Positions 33,401-44,501 are shown, counted from the first letter of the stretch. The stretch is DNA of 64,000 bases from Macrocybe gigantea (GCA_011319805.1 SJRY01000171.1:186001-250000); one strand, 5' to 3'. The notes: generated by a model from the letters alone, not told the origin. Made by a program: numbers and translations.

Positions 33401-35125
33401 GACTACCTGAACTTAACACGTGTGCAGGCATCATCGTGGACGATTAGCAGAATGCGAACGCAACTACCAAGCCATCGTCGAGCAGATTCGGGGCATGAGA
33501 GAAAGTTTCGGTGCTGGTAAACGCGCACTTGATGCCTTAACGGTAAGTTGCTCGAGCAGCCATCTTACACCTTCGAACACCGTCTAATCCTGTTTATAGG
33601 CAGATGAAATCCGTGCCGGTGATATTTTGCGGCGTGCTAGGATGGCGGTGTCAAATCTACAGCAAGAAGCTAACGAAGAAATGCCCACCGGCATCGTTAG
33701 TTTTCAAGTTGCCAGAACTGTGAGGTGTTTGCCTCTTCTTCTGTAATATGTAATCTACCACTTCTTTCATCAGGAAGCGGTGGCAGAGAAGGACGCCGTT
33801 CTTGCGCAGTCCGCAGACGTTATGCGCCAGAAGGCGGTCATTGATGCTAAACAGGCCGACCTTTTGACGAAGATGAATAATATCAGAGCTCAATTAGGGG
33901 AGCATGCAGAACGCAAGAAAGCTATCGTCGTAGGTTCCCCTCTGCAAGACGCCATTCTCGTTATGAAGTCTGATCTCGTTCCTAAAGTCTAGGATGGAAG
34001 ACACTATTGAACGGAGAACGACTATCCAAAACGGAATTAAACACTACGGAGACAAACTGACTCAAGAGCAGCTGAAAGTGAGGAAAGCACAGGAGCTTGT
34101 CGAAGTACTGCAGCAGGAATTCACTGTGAGTGTGTTCCTGTTCGCATCGGAGTAGCATTTAAAAGTCGAATTGCAGAACTGGACCAGCAAAGCGGAGGAA
34201 TATTGTGCGCAGGTCGAAAACCCTCGCTCAGTGGAAGTGGTACAGCGTCAGCTCAACTCTGTGCAAGAGGCGCTGAAGGAGCGAGAAAAACGGTATGTTG
34301 TCTATAACGATCAGAGCCTTTTCACTAACTCTTATGCCCACATGACAAAGGCATGGCGCGACGGTTGAGGAGATGACGATCGAAGTTAACAAAGCCAAAG
34401 CACAATTGGACGCCGTGGAAAAAGACCTCAAGCAAATGGCTGTTCTAACCAAAGTGAGCAGGCTGCCTTGACTGGGGGTTTGCTGCTGACCTAAACGTTC
34501 GTCGCAGACTTTGAAAGGCTCATTAAACGCTCGTTTGCAGCGGTGGGAAGAATTCCGTCGGCACATCGCCCTGCGATGCAAGCTCGTTTTTCAGTTCCAT
34601 CTCTCTCATCGAGGCTATTTCGGCAAAGTGTTGTTCAATCATGGAAAGGGGTCATTGCAGCTCAAAGTCCAGACAGACGACCAAATTGCTACGCAGGGTG
34701 GTCGTGACAAGGACCCCCGTTCTCTCAGCGGTGGCGAAAAGTCATTCTCGACTATCTGCCTGCTGCTGTCGCTGTGGGAATCTATCGGTTGCCCGCTCCG
34801 GTGTCTGGGTATGATGTTTTTCTCGAGCTGGCTCTGTCCATTGATTGCAATTGATCAGATGAGTTTGACGTCTTTATGGACGCCGTGAACCGGCGCATTA
34901 GCATGAAAATGATGGTTGGTTAACAAGCATTTTTTTTCTATCAAGACGATGCTGATCGAGTCTTAGATTGATACTGCAAACTCGTCAGACAAGAAACAGT
35001 ATATCCTCATTACGCCGCAGGATATGAACAATGTCCATTTAGGCCCTACAGTTCGTATCCATAGGATGACGGATCCTGAGAGAGGGCAGGCTAGTCTGCC
35101 GTCAGCTTACACTGGACAATCGTAG
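30490..35125 (+). CDS. SMC6: SMC6, structural maintenance of chromosomes protein 6
   Basis: ATPase of the SMC5/6 complex, which acts in recombinational repair and replication-fork stability. The start at 30490 gives a basic/acidic tail of about 110 residues, then GILEHIEMHQFMCHRQLSFK, INFIIG, and Walker A assembled over a 12-nt exon as GHNGSGKS. Next come AITVALGGKAHSTGRGTGLK, VSTKREELAAICDHMNIQVD and NPMTVLTQ, all typical of SMC6 rather than SMC5. Long coiled coil with the hinge around YGDIPLGPLGVYVKA. The C-terminal ATPase half has LSGGEKSFSTICLLLSLWES (signature), DEFDVFMDAVNRRIS (Walker B) and QYILITPQDMNNV. The stop is at 35125. More than ten introns. Several internal frame changes are either introns or one-base errors. 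Confidence 0.93.
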
Positions 35126-35226
35126 TTGCATATCGTCGTTTAGATTTATCACATTGTGCTAGACTTTGTTGTGACGTGTTGGGTCGCGGCAACTATTTCC
35201 GAGATGCTCCCCTCACCTTACAGAGC

Positions 35227-36877
35227 ATGGGAGCATCCTCTTCTGCCTCTTCCTCGTCTTCGCCTCCATCGACTTCCGGGACTCCATCGACGGCCTCGCT
35301 CTCCGAGAACTCATTTTCGAGATCAGTTCTCTTGTCTTCCTCATCTCGCTCTGCTGTGAGAGGTCGGTCGAAATGGTCCACAGATAGCATGATCGGTCAG
35401 TTGCGTTGTCTCTTTTTTTCGTCGCCCCGTTTTTCGACAGATGCGAGTTCCACCTTCGTTTTTCAATCGACAAAGCTAGTTTTTTTTGTGCTTTTTCAAA
35501 TCTTTGATTCATTCGACACTTGTTATTGAAACAGCCCAATCTTGATGTTCACTTACATTACTTTGCGCAGCCGGCGCGGGAGGCGGCTTGGTGGCTAGTG
35601 TCGCTACATGCCCGTTGGATGTTGTGAAGACCAAACTGCAAGCTCAGAGAGCAATACAGGGAGAGCGAGGGTATCTAGGTATTGTAGGTGCGTCCTTTTT
35701 GATTTTCCCTCTTATATGCGTGGTTTGCTAAAACGAAAGTTGGTTAATTTTTCATCTTTACCGCTGGCTTTCCTGTCGACTGTCGCTGTGCTATGCTATG
35801 ATGCCTACGTGGACAGACATAGTGAAAACGATCCTCCGCGAGCAAGGCTTTCGTGGATTGTATCGCGGACTGGGGCCGACAATTCTTGGGTACCTCCCGA
35901 CATGGGCGATTTACTTCTCCGTGTACGATGGAATTAAGAATTTCTTTGGCGAGCCTTCCTTGGGCAGTGAAGGTATCAATGGGGGAGAGAATGCGGGTGG
36001 TAGAGCAATGAAAGGCAAGGAGTCAGAGAGGTTATACCCAGCACCACAGGTCAAAGGGTATCAACCAGTCGTCAGGGAACACCCTTGGGGACTACATCTG
36101 CTATCGGCTATGACCGCGGGCGCGACAAGCACGATTTGCACAAACCCACTGTGGGTAATCAAGACAAGATTCATGGTGCGTCTGCACTTTCTCGCAGGCC
36201 CATGGGTTTTTGCCAGAGGCACTGATGGTTTCTGCTATCTCCCAGACGCAGACGAAAGATGAAGTCCGGTACAGGCATACGCTGGACGCTGCGATCACAA
36301 TATATAAAACGGAAGGTCTGACGGCGTTTTACCGTGGTCTCGTGCCAAGTCTGTTGGGCATTTTGCATGTTGCTGTCCAATTTCCGTTGTACGAACAGTT
36401 AAAAGTGTGGGCGCGTGAGCACAAACCTACACCTTAATATCAGTCCTTTAATTTATTCACTTCTTTCTTAGGGCGAGACAAAGATGCACCATTGACGAGC
36501 CAATCCATCCTCCTCTGTTCAGCAATCTCAAAAATGACGGCCTCGATCGCGACGTATCCGCACGAAGTCGTGCGGACGAGGTTGCAAACACAACGACGCC
36601 CGCTGGCGGACGAGTTATCATCGGATGGGATGGTCAAGACCCATGACAGGTCGAGGGGTATCATATATACCACGCGAAAGCTCATTAAGAAGGAAGGATG
36701 GACAGCACTTTATAAGGGGCTTTCCGTTAATTTGTTCAGGACAGTACCAAACAGTGCTGTGACAATGCTGACGTGAGTTGCCATGGAATAAATAAGAGGC
36801 TTGACTATCTCATACTCACATTCATATGCAGGTATGAGCTACTTATGAGGCATCTTAAATCACGGACTCCTTCATAA
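35227..36877 (+). CDS. Mitochondrial carrier, NAD+/pyrimidine-nucleotide type
   Basis: Six-helix inner-membrane transporter with three repeats. It starts at 35227 (MGASSSASS..., good context), about 100 bp after the SMC6 stop on the same strand. Repeat 1: AGAGGGLVASVATCPLDVVK with Px[D/E]xx[K/R], then FRGLYRGLGPTILGYLPTWA. Repeat 2: TAGATSTICTNPLWVIKTRF, FYRGLVPSLLGILHVAVQFP. Repeat 3: SKMTASIATYPHEVVRTRLQ, WTALYKGLSVNLFRTVPNSA. Tryptophan in repeats 1 and 2, LGYLPTWAIYF and PHEVVRTR are typical of yeast Yia6/Ndt1-like NAD+ carriers. Introns give clean joins; the second intron acceptor (35760-35830) is uncertain. Confidence 0.88.
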
Positions 36878-37052
36878 ACTATATATCTTTCTCCTGCCAA
36901 AAGGATGCCATTGCCAATACTATGCATGAGCTATCTTATGCAGTCCAGGAACTTCAAGTTTCCCACATTCTAGAGATGATTTTTACTCATTGCTATTATA
37001 CTAAACTGATGATGATGCTATATTGCTTTGGGCATATCATCAAGTGTGTATT

Positions 37053-37279
37053 TGTTAGATTGTATGTATTCAGGCACATTGTTGTCTCCACTAATATCAA
37101 AGATACCGAAGAACCTAGACCAAATAGTGTCTTGGGGTGAAGGTATATAGGATGAGGTGGTTGTAAATACAACTTCTAAGTTGATCCATCAGGCCTGATA
37201 GCTCAGTGGTAGAGCTACTGGTATATGTCCAGGAGGTCTTGGGTTCAATTCCCAGTCAAGACATCTTTTCTGTTTAACA
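37053..37279 (+). mobile_element. 227-bp LTR-ended, tRNA-bearing element, copy 1
   Basis: Starts TGTTAGATTG and ends TTTAACA, i.e. short inverted TGTTA..TAACA ends as in LTRs. It is flanked by a perfect 5-bp direct repeat GTATT. Inside are a TATA-like TATATAG (37144-37150) and a tRNA-like unit (37192-37263) followed by TTTT. It is colinear with the copy at 54982-55208; both are exactly 227 bp. The nine differences I counted are all transitions. No protein-coding capacity. The ends and the TSD point to LTR-integrase insertion, i.e. a solo LTR or a very small non-autonomous LTR element. Confidence 0.85.
37192..37263 (+). tRNA. tRNA-like Pol III unit inside the 227-bp element
   Basis: Folds as a tRNA cloverleaf. 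Acceptor arm GGCCTGA/TCAAGAC is imperfect; D arm GCTC/GAGC is perfect with a loop AGTGGTA; anticodon stem CTGG/CCAG; the T arm closes over GGTTCAATT. The A box (TAGCTCAGTGG) and B box (GGTTCAATT) are present and TTTT follows at 37265. The 7-nt anticodon loop TATATGT lacks U33, so it is probably not a working tRNA. It is less well paired than the copy at 55121. Confidence 0.6.
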
Positions 37280-38314
37280 GTATTTGAAGTCAGGATCATC
37301 GTAAATGTTCTCATCAGTGCCAACATTCTCTAACTCAGTGCTCTGCAGCATCTTGGCCAAGTTGTCTGCCTTTGATGGTCAAGCATAGTCTGACAACCAG
37401 GTGTGTGCAAGTCGAATGTTGCTTGCATACTTCTTTGTTGTGTTTAATGCTAGCCCGTGCTTCTGATGCTCCTTTCTCAGTGATGTGCTGAGCTCATGCA
37501 GGGTTTGGGCCTCAGACTCATTGGGCTCAGCTTGATATGGTTTGCACCACTTCCTACCCTTTCACTTGTTAATCTGCACATCTGCCTTGGGCATCCAGGA
37601 TGATGATGTGGTAGTGCACTTGCAATGATACAGAAGGGCTGAGGAGGGGACAAGTGGGAGGTCATGATGGCGAGCAAATGTGAGATGAGCGAAATTTGAA
37701 AATCAGAGAGAGACTAGCAAGTAAATAGTGAATTTCTTGTCAAAAGCCAGTTCAGGATTAGAATAGCAGGAACGAGGTGAACAAGCTCGACATGAAAAGA
37801 GACCAGACCCTGGCTGAGTGTGGCACTTTCTTCTTGCATAGAAAAATGCTGAAAAGTGAGGTAGATCCATAAATTTATGGTAAATAGCAGTAAAAATCAG
37901 TAAATAGGGCCTGCTAAGGCAGCTAGAAGGCCTGCTGCAATACATTAGCAACATTGGACGATAGCTTGACCCTTTCTATTGGTGCATGCATGTATGTACA
38001 AGTTGTGCTTCATGTATTTTTGGCACCTGCACAGAATGCATTCTAAGTAGAGTAGTAGCACATGCATTGTTGGGTGTCGCTCTTTCGAGGTTCTCCTTGC
38101 AATCCTCTCTGCTTTGTGCATACATGTCCCCATTGTCTGCATCTTCGATTCCCTCCCTCACACAATCGTGAGCCCAGCTGAAGAGCAGCCAAGCAGGGCT
38201 TCAATATGTTTTGGCAGCCACACTCGGCTATTTATTGTGGTAGAGCTGGAATGCTGAGTCAGCATAAAAATCACAAAGGATAGCTACTTATGTGTACTGC
38301 TCGTAAATCTCCTT
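37280..38314 (-). other. Decayed coding remnant, no intact gene
   Basis: On the minus strand between about 37640 and 37285 a broken frame reads LHELSTSLRKEHQKHGLALN, KKYASNIRLAHTWLSDY and SKADNLAKML. It resembles, weakly, N-terminal parts of repetitive basidiomycete proteins possibly of transposon origin. The rest to 38314 shows no gene and is AT-rich. Confidence 0.25.
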
Positions 38315-38794
38315 CTAGGTTGATATCAGAGCCACCCCTTTCTCCCAATTTTGTTCCTCCAACTTCCATATGCACTCTGACTCATCTTCATCCCCAGCCT
38401 TTGACATGGCCTTCAATGCCTTACAAGTACAAAAGTCATCATTAACAAAATGAAAGATTGCTCCAGGACAGTACTGGGTAAATGAGAGGTGCTGCTCCCC
38501 ATCTTGAACAGGAATATTGGAATGGGCAACTGTTGCAGAAGGGATGAGGACAGTAGCACCATGAGGGAATTCAATGATCAGTTTGAGATCCCATAATACC
38601 AGATGACCACCTTTTTTCGAGTCGAACTTGCCCAGTGCAGTTATGGCACAAAAGCCAAAGGCACAATTTAAAACATCCTGATGCCTGTAGCACCAGACAT
38701 TGCATCCAAAGTTGAAGGCTGCAGCTGGATAAACCGAGCCAGGAAATGCTGAATGAAGATGAGGCATCTCCTCATATAGCTGTTGCAGCTTATC
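38315..38794 (-). pseudogene. C-terminal part of a 2OG-Fe(II) dioxygenase-like protein
   Basis: Reads LQQLYEEMPHLHSAFPGSVY, PAAAFNFGCNVWCYRHQDVL, FGFCAITALGKFDSKKGGHL, VLWDLKLIIEFPHGATVLIP and SATVAHSN, then SFTQYCPGAIFHFV, with a stop at 38315. HQD would be the H-x-D iron pair and AHSN the distal His of a double-stranded beta-helix. The Arg expected near SFTQ is replaced by His. The 5' part is cut off by a solo LTR at 38795 and a MITE, and continues beyond at 40007. The family is repetitive in Agaricomycetes. A link to TET/JBP enzymes is possible but unproven. Confidence 0.5.
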
Positions 38795-39114
38795 TGTTAC
38801 AGACGTCGCTCAAAGGACCATTCATTTTCCTATCTTATCTTTCCCACATCCCTTATCTCCCCCATCATGCTGCGCGGCGCGCAGCCATCGAGTCATCCCA
38901 CTTCCCTAGTCATTCTGAGTCATCTCCTTCCAGTCTTACTCATCCGCAGTCCACAGCATTGCACAGCCCATGGTCCGTGCTCGAGTACTGTAGTGTATAT
39001 AAGGACTCCCAGATGTACCAGTAATGCTAGGCTTAATATTCCTTTTGCCATCATCTCAAGACCACTCTCGCACTTAGTCTGCCCGAGTCCTTCTGAGATT
39101 CGTCTAGCCTAACA
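38795..39114 (+). mobile_element. Solo LTR of the resident gypsy family
   Basis: 320 bp, TGTTACAGACG..AGCCTAACA, flanked by a perfect TTATC target duplication (38790-38794 and 39115-39119). It is the reverse orientation of the LTRs at 44182 and 50324. A TATA-like GTATATAAGG lies near 38994. It interrupts the dioxygenase-like gene. Confidence 0.9.
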
Positions 39115-39128
39115 TTATCATGATAATA

Positions 39129-39942
39129 GGGTGTTTCAAAGTAGCCATTTTGACACCATTTTGATCCCATTTTGGGCTTTCTGCTGGATCCCATGCTGAG
39201 AAAATGAGAACGAAAATGAGTTCTAAAATGGGCAATTTAGTCAAAATGAAAGGAAAAGCTCCTTTTGCACAAAATGACCATTTTGACATTCCTGGCGAGT
39301 TTCCTGGCAGGGTTTGGCAGAGATTGATTGTTGCTATATAATCAATTGTAAACAACTGCAGAAAACCACCACCATCACCATGCTGGCATGTCATTGAGTT
39401 CATTCACGCTACAACACAGTAGCTCTGTAGTCATAAAAGTGTATAAATACTACTTATTCAATTCTCATGCATTTAAAACATCATTGAGAGCATTCTTTGC
39501 ATCTGAGTTTGTATTATTTATGAACTTGCCACTTCAATTCCCATCAGTAATTTTTGTCTTGTAGTTTACTCATTGCCCCCCTATCAAACACACAAATATA
39601 TATGCTCAAAACATTGCTTCTCACTCAGTGCAGTATAGAAACTCCCATAAGGGCTGTTATCTGATATTGCTGTCTATTTGTGCTAGCAGTGATAATGGCA
39701 AGGTGGCGGGGCCTCAATTGAGGGGCTGCCAAGAAGTGCTAAGATGCTCCTGCTCACTGGGCACTCCATTTTGGATTTCATTTTGAGTAATTTTTGAGGA
39801 GGGGGGTTTCAAAGTAGCCCATTTTGGGCTCCTGGTGATCCCATTTTGGATTCCATTTTCAAAGATTTCACATGAAATAAGTCAAAATGAATGTCAATAG
39901 GGAGTCCAAAATGGACCTCAAAATGGCTACTTTGAAACACCC
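39129..39942. mobile_element. MITE with TA target site (Tc1/mariner-like)
   Basis: 814 bp with inverted ends GGGTGTTTCAAAGTAGCCAT (at least 25 bp paired), each flanked by TA. The interior is built of ATTTTG-rich segments. A further copy of the end motif (GGGTTTCAAAGTAGCCCATT) lies inside near 39803, so two elements may be nested or fused. No transposase frame. It lies within the dioxygenase-like pseudogene. Confidence 0.8.
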
Positions 39943-40006
39943 TAATATGCATAAACACAAGGTGCCCATGTCATGCACCTCGATAGGAAGATGAGAATAA
40001 TGAGCA

Positions 40007-41290
40007 TTATATTATTGTGGAGATGGACCTACTATTCTGAAAGCATGCTATGTGCTGAAGGCCTTTATATTCAACGAGCTTTTTGATTAAATCTTCCCAT
40101 CCATGATTTTTTAAAAGTTTAGGCTCGCATTGCCTCTGGCCAAAGCCAATCCCGACATTGAGTACTACAAAAGCCCCACAGGTAGCATTGGAGTTCACAG
40201 GAAGGCACACTTTCTCACCTTCTGCCATCATGAACTCATGTACTGAGTCACAATCAGAGGCATAAGAAGAGTCTGCAGGTTGGCCAGCCATGAAAGTGGA
40301 TATTTTTATTATATGATCCAGCACTGGACGTGGCTCACTAACAGCTGGTCATTATTGGATCCCTGGAGGACTAGCACAAAATGCACACCTTCCATTCCAT
40401 TCCACCAATTCAAAATCTAGATAAGCCTTCTGAAACTCTACCAGTGTGTAGCGTTTCTTAGGATCAGCATGGGGCTCATTTTTAGGCTTCAGTTTAGCAC
40501 TGTAAGCCCCCAACATAACTTCTAGATTCTGGATGCTGAAATTAGCCTCAGCAGGCATGACAGGATTTGCTGGCAGAATATAGTAGGATAAGACATGGGA
40601 GGGTAGTTGCTTGATGCCTTGGGTTGCTTGTAGATGGCGGTGCTTTGCAGTGCGATAGTTGGAAGAGTTGCCAGGCACATCTGAAGGCAGGTCAGTAGCC
40701 GGACCAGAAGGACCTGAGTTGTTACAGACACCGCCCAAAGGACTATTCATTTTCTTATCTTATCTTTCCCACATCCCTTATCCTCCCCATCAGGCTGCGC
40801 AGTATGCAGCTATTGAGTCATTCCACTTCCCTAGTCATTCTGAGTCATCTCCTTTCCTAGTCTTACTCATCCGCAGTCCACAGCATTTGCACAGTCCGTG
40901 GTCCGTGCTCGAGTACTGTAATGTATATAAGGGCTCCTAGATGTACCAGTAGCACTAGGCTTAATATTCCATTTGCCATCGTCTTAAACCACTCTCACAC
41001 TTAGTCTGCCCGAGTCCTTTAAGATTCATCTAGCCTAATATGAGTCTTCGGTATCAGACTCTACCCCCACACCAAGATCCTCTTTGACTGTAAGCTTCCT
41101 AGCTGCATCCTGTATTGAGAACTGCTCTAAAAGAACAGCTATATCTACTGGATGGGCAGGGATGAGAGGATGTATGTGTAATGGCATCATGTGTTGAATT
41201 GCTGTAACGTGGTTTGATTTGAAAGAACAAATCATGAGGACATACATTTGGGTTAAAGTTATCAGAGGAAGTCCTGATATGTGATTCCAT
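40007..41290 (-). pseudogene. N-terminal part of the 2OG-dioxygenase-like protein, split by a solo LTR
   Basis: Right of the LTR: LLEQFSIQDAARKLTVKEDL. Left of it: LPSHVLSYYILPANPVMP, LEVMLGAYSAKLKPK, RYTLVEFQKAYLDFELVEWN, VLDHIIKISTFMAGQPADSS, NSNATCGAFVVLNVGIGFGQ and LVEYKGLQHIACFQNS. These are the expected upstream parts of the same family as 38315-38794 and in the same order. So one ancestral gene was cut by two solo LTRs, a MITE and possibly the retroposon at 41357. The 5' end was not found. Confidence 0.55.
40720..41040 (+). mobile_element. Solo LTR of the resident gypsy family
   Basis: About 321 bp, TGTTACAGACACC..AGCCTAATA (terminal CA changed to TA), with a perfect TGAGT target duplication (40715-40719 and 41041-41045). 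It is inserted inside the dioxygenase-like coding sequence. Confidence 0.9.
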
Positions 41291-41356
41291 GGTTTTCGGG
41301 ATAGTTAGCCAATGGATGTAAGGCTAGGAATCAGAGGTTGATAAATGGATTGAGTC

Positions 41357-43128
41357 TTTTTTTTTTTTTTTTTAAATCAACAATTTATAAAGCGGTGCTT
41401 GGTGGCAGTCTGCTTGTAAATACACAACGGTACCTACAATAAATACACAAAGTTTAGGGCCCTCCAAGTGGAGGACCCTTATCACTGTCTCCTTTGCAGG
41501 ATAGGTGCTAGACTAACCAGTAGAATTCCATGTCTAGACCCCGGAATCAACTTGGATTCAAAGCCTGGATTAGTCATCCAGGTGAACCAGCAGAGGATGA
41601 GTCATCTTGGGCCGGAGTCAGGGCACTGCCCTGGTCCACCACGGTCTGAATTTCAGCCAGGGAGCAAGTTACCAAGAGGCCAAGCTGACAGCAAGCAGGG
41701 TATTGGTAAGCCCCACCTACTTTAATTTTCCCATTCCTGAGCACGTGGTTCGCTGATGCCCAGAGGGCACGGATCCCCAATCCTGTCTCAGGTCTCTGCC
41801 TTGCCAGCATCCAGCCCCAGTGTGCATCCTAGACCTAAGGCCCAGGCCAGGGAGTTCTATACCCATGCTTAACCCGGTTATGCATGCCCTACAAGGAGGT
41901 CTCAGGCTCCCACCTGAGCAGTGCTTTACGATCATGTGGTGGCTACCCCTGGGCCTGGGGACTCCCCAAGTGTGCCCAAGGACTGGTCCACACTACCAAT
42001 GCTGACTAACAACCAGGTTCTCTGCCTAATCCAGTTGGTTAGACTAGGCGTGAGATTAACTGGTGGGGGTGTCCTGTCCTAAGCTCGCAGTCTGAAGAGA
42101 CTCCCTATTACAGGGTGCACAGCACCTTTTGGAAGTGCGCATGCTCTGGAATGCCCCATTATAGGATGTGCATCATAGGTCAGGTGGTTCTCATGAAGTT
42201 TAGCCCCCCCATTGCGGGAGAGGTGGCTTACCCCAGCTTCAGGTCTGACCCTCCATTGTGCTATGGAGGCGGCCTGTTACCCAGGAGTTTCACACTTCAG
42301 ATTCAACTTAAGTAGTTACCTGAGTGTATTATCCCAGGGACCACCGACAGAGGAGTTAGGTCTCTCAAGCCAAGGACTGGAGACTGTCCAGCCTTGCTAT
42401 GGCCCAGTGGTGTCAGGGGCACAACCCCCAGTCCTGCCTTCCCATCCCCCCGCAGATGGTTCACAGATGCATCACACGCACGGATCCCCATCTGTCTAAG
42501 ATCTCTGTTCTGCCACATGCCTGCCAGACTGGCATCCGATATTACAGCAAGGTTACCCTTACTGAATGGGTCTGGATCTACTTCCGCCAACTTAAGCAGG
42601 TGACATACTGTGGTGACTAACCTCCGTGGACCCCTACTTTAGGCAGCTCACATGGTACTGGATACCCTGTTGGCTCAAACGCCATCGGGTGGTTATCAGC
42701 CCGATTCCCAGTATGGTTCCTTATCCTTTCAGCCCCTACCTTTTAAGATTGGGGATCATGTGTAGTCTGCCAGATTAAGGCATTGTCCAGCACTTACATC
42801 TCAAGGCCATCCATGCCAAGAGAAACCCGGTCATGTGAGTTAGGGTCATGTGATACTTGACCCACATAGTGGGGTAAGTCACATATGTGACACATAACCC
42901 AGCTTATGTCACATGCCAGTTGCTTAGTCATATGACCAAGTCACCTCCCTCATGGGAACAACTGTCACAGGGTTGTAATACTTCCTGCCTGTGTCACGTG
43001 GAACCAGCTCCAGATACTTCTGAATGCAAATCTGAAGATGCCACCTCCAGGACTAGAACCTGTGGCTTCATGAATTGCCACAGGACTACCTGACTGTATT
43101 TACCACTATGCCAACCAGCCCCCAAACA
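41357..43128 (-). mobile_element. Long poly(A) retroposon with tRNA-derived head
   Basis: In minus orientation it begins at 43128 with a tRNA-like Pol III promoter and ends with poly(A) (T-run 41357-41373). It is flanked by GATTGAGTC and GATTGAATC, a 9-bp target duplication with one transition. The body of about 1.7 kb has no long coding frame and contains diverged internal repeats (compare 41735-41800 with 42445-42520). Its last ~75 bp (TTGTAGGTACC..AATTGTTGATTT) match the 3' end of the insertion at 50423-51044. This is SINE architecture at unusual length. Confidence 0.75.
43045..43128 (-). promoter_or_regulatory. tRNA-derived Pol III promoter of the retroposon
   Basis: The minus strand reads an A box TGGCATAGTGG and, about 45 nt further on, a B box GGTTCTAGTCC. 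Spacing and sequence fit an internal Pol III promoter of tRNA origin. The cloverleaf is only partly kept. Confidence 0.65.
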
Positions 43129-44181
43129 GATTGAATCAAGATGATTGTTTATGCAATCTACCTCGAATTATTGTTGCAAATTCATATCAATGCTGATGAT
43201 TCTCACTAATGTTTTCGCACAAGATATGCTCATTGTACACATAAAATACAGCAATGACGATACATAGATATAACATATCTACAAGGTTTCTTGAGAGAGG
43301 CTTTGTCATTAGTTCTCGATGGACAGGCGCAGGAGTGGGGAATGCTGAGGCATTGGTGATATGGCACCGTTATTTGGCACCCAAGGGGCTGCACAATCCG
43401 ATGTCTAAGTCTCATAGAGGCAGAGGAGAGTGATTCGGCAAAGGTGGCAAGTTGTGCATGACGATGATAATGGCATGGTCATCATTGTTGGGTGGCACAG
43501 ACAAAGGTAGTGGGGTGGGGGGATAGGAAATGGAAGGGCAGATGGTGGATAGCAGGGGAGATGGCATAGGCGATGAAGCAGCTCTGCCATCTTCATCCCT
43601 GGTGCCGTTGGGTTGTCACAGGCAAAGCATGGCATGGGAGAATTATAGGCAGAGGAGGGGTGGGCAAGGCAGCATGAGGCAGCCAGGCAAATGAGCGTTG
43701 CATAGGTGATGCGTGTCATCCACTTTAGGACAGGCAAGGACTCGAGGAGGGAAGGGGGTGGCAGCATAGATGGGGGGCATGCCAAAGATATGGGCATGTT
43801 GCCTGGGGAAAGAGCTGGCAGCGTTGGTGGCATGAGGGCAGGTCTCAGACCGAAGACCAGGATGTTAGATGGCATCGTCATCTTCATTGTCCCTCTGCAC
43901 AAAAATGATCCACAAGGACTTCATCTTTCCCTCTCTCATACCAGAACCAATACCGGAAAATGATTTGCTTGATATGGATGTAGTGGGAAATGCTGGGACG
44001 GCTGATGCCTCAACTTCGACTGCCCTGATTCCGATCACACAGGTCCAAACCATCTGGCAGTGCCGCAAATGAGCAACCCCAATCCATTTCCATTCCCGCC
44101 CTGGTGTCCTAACAGCGCGCATTTTGTCTGGCAGTGGTAGCTGAGTCTGCTGGGGATCCCACGTGTGAGCTGCACTGTTGT
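43129..44181. other. No gene recognised
   Basis: Between the retroposon and the gypsy LTR. Long minus-strand frames at 43405-43902 and 43865-44122 are Pro/Leu/Met-rich and look like low-complexity chance frames. They could include the lost 5' end of the dioxygenase-like gene, but I see no matching motif. Confidence 0.3.
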
Positions 44182-44501
44182 TGTTAGGCTAGACGAATCT
44201 TAAAGGACTCGGGCAGACTAAGTGCGAGAGTGGTTTAAGATGATGGCAAATGGAATATTAAGCCTAGCACTACTGGTACATCTAGGAGCCCTTATATACA
44301 TTACAGTACTCGAGCATGGACCACGGACTGCGCAAATGCTGTGGACTGCAGATGAGTAAGACTAAGGAGGAGATGACTCAGAGTGACTGGGGAAGTGGAA
44401 TGACTTGATGGCTGTGCACTGCGCAGCGTGATGGGGAGGATAAGGGATGTGGGAAAGATGAGATAAGAAATTGAATAGTCCTTTGGGTGGCGTCTGTAAC
44501 A
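44182..44501 (-). repeat. 3' LTR of the gypsy element
   Basis: 320 bp, TGTTAGGCTAGACGAATC..GGCGTCTGTAACA on the plus strand. Near-identical to the other LTR and, inverted, to the two solo LTRs. Confidence 0.92.

Noticed and set aside
37192..37263. A normal cellular tRNA gene
   Set aside because: It sits inside a mobile element with TSDs, the anticodon loop lacks U33, and the acceptor stem is mismatched.
41357..41373. Simple T homopolymer
   Set aside because: It is the poly(A) tail of a minus-strand retroposon, shown by the flanking target duplication and the tail match at 51000.
43405..43902. 165-codon minus-strand frame
   Set aside because: Pro/Met/Cys-rich low complexity with no recognisable motif, in a transposon-rich gap.
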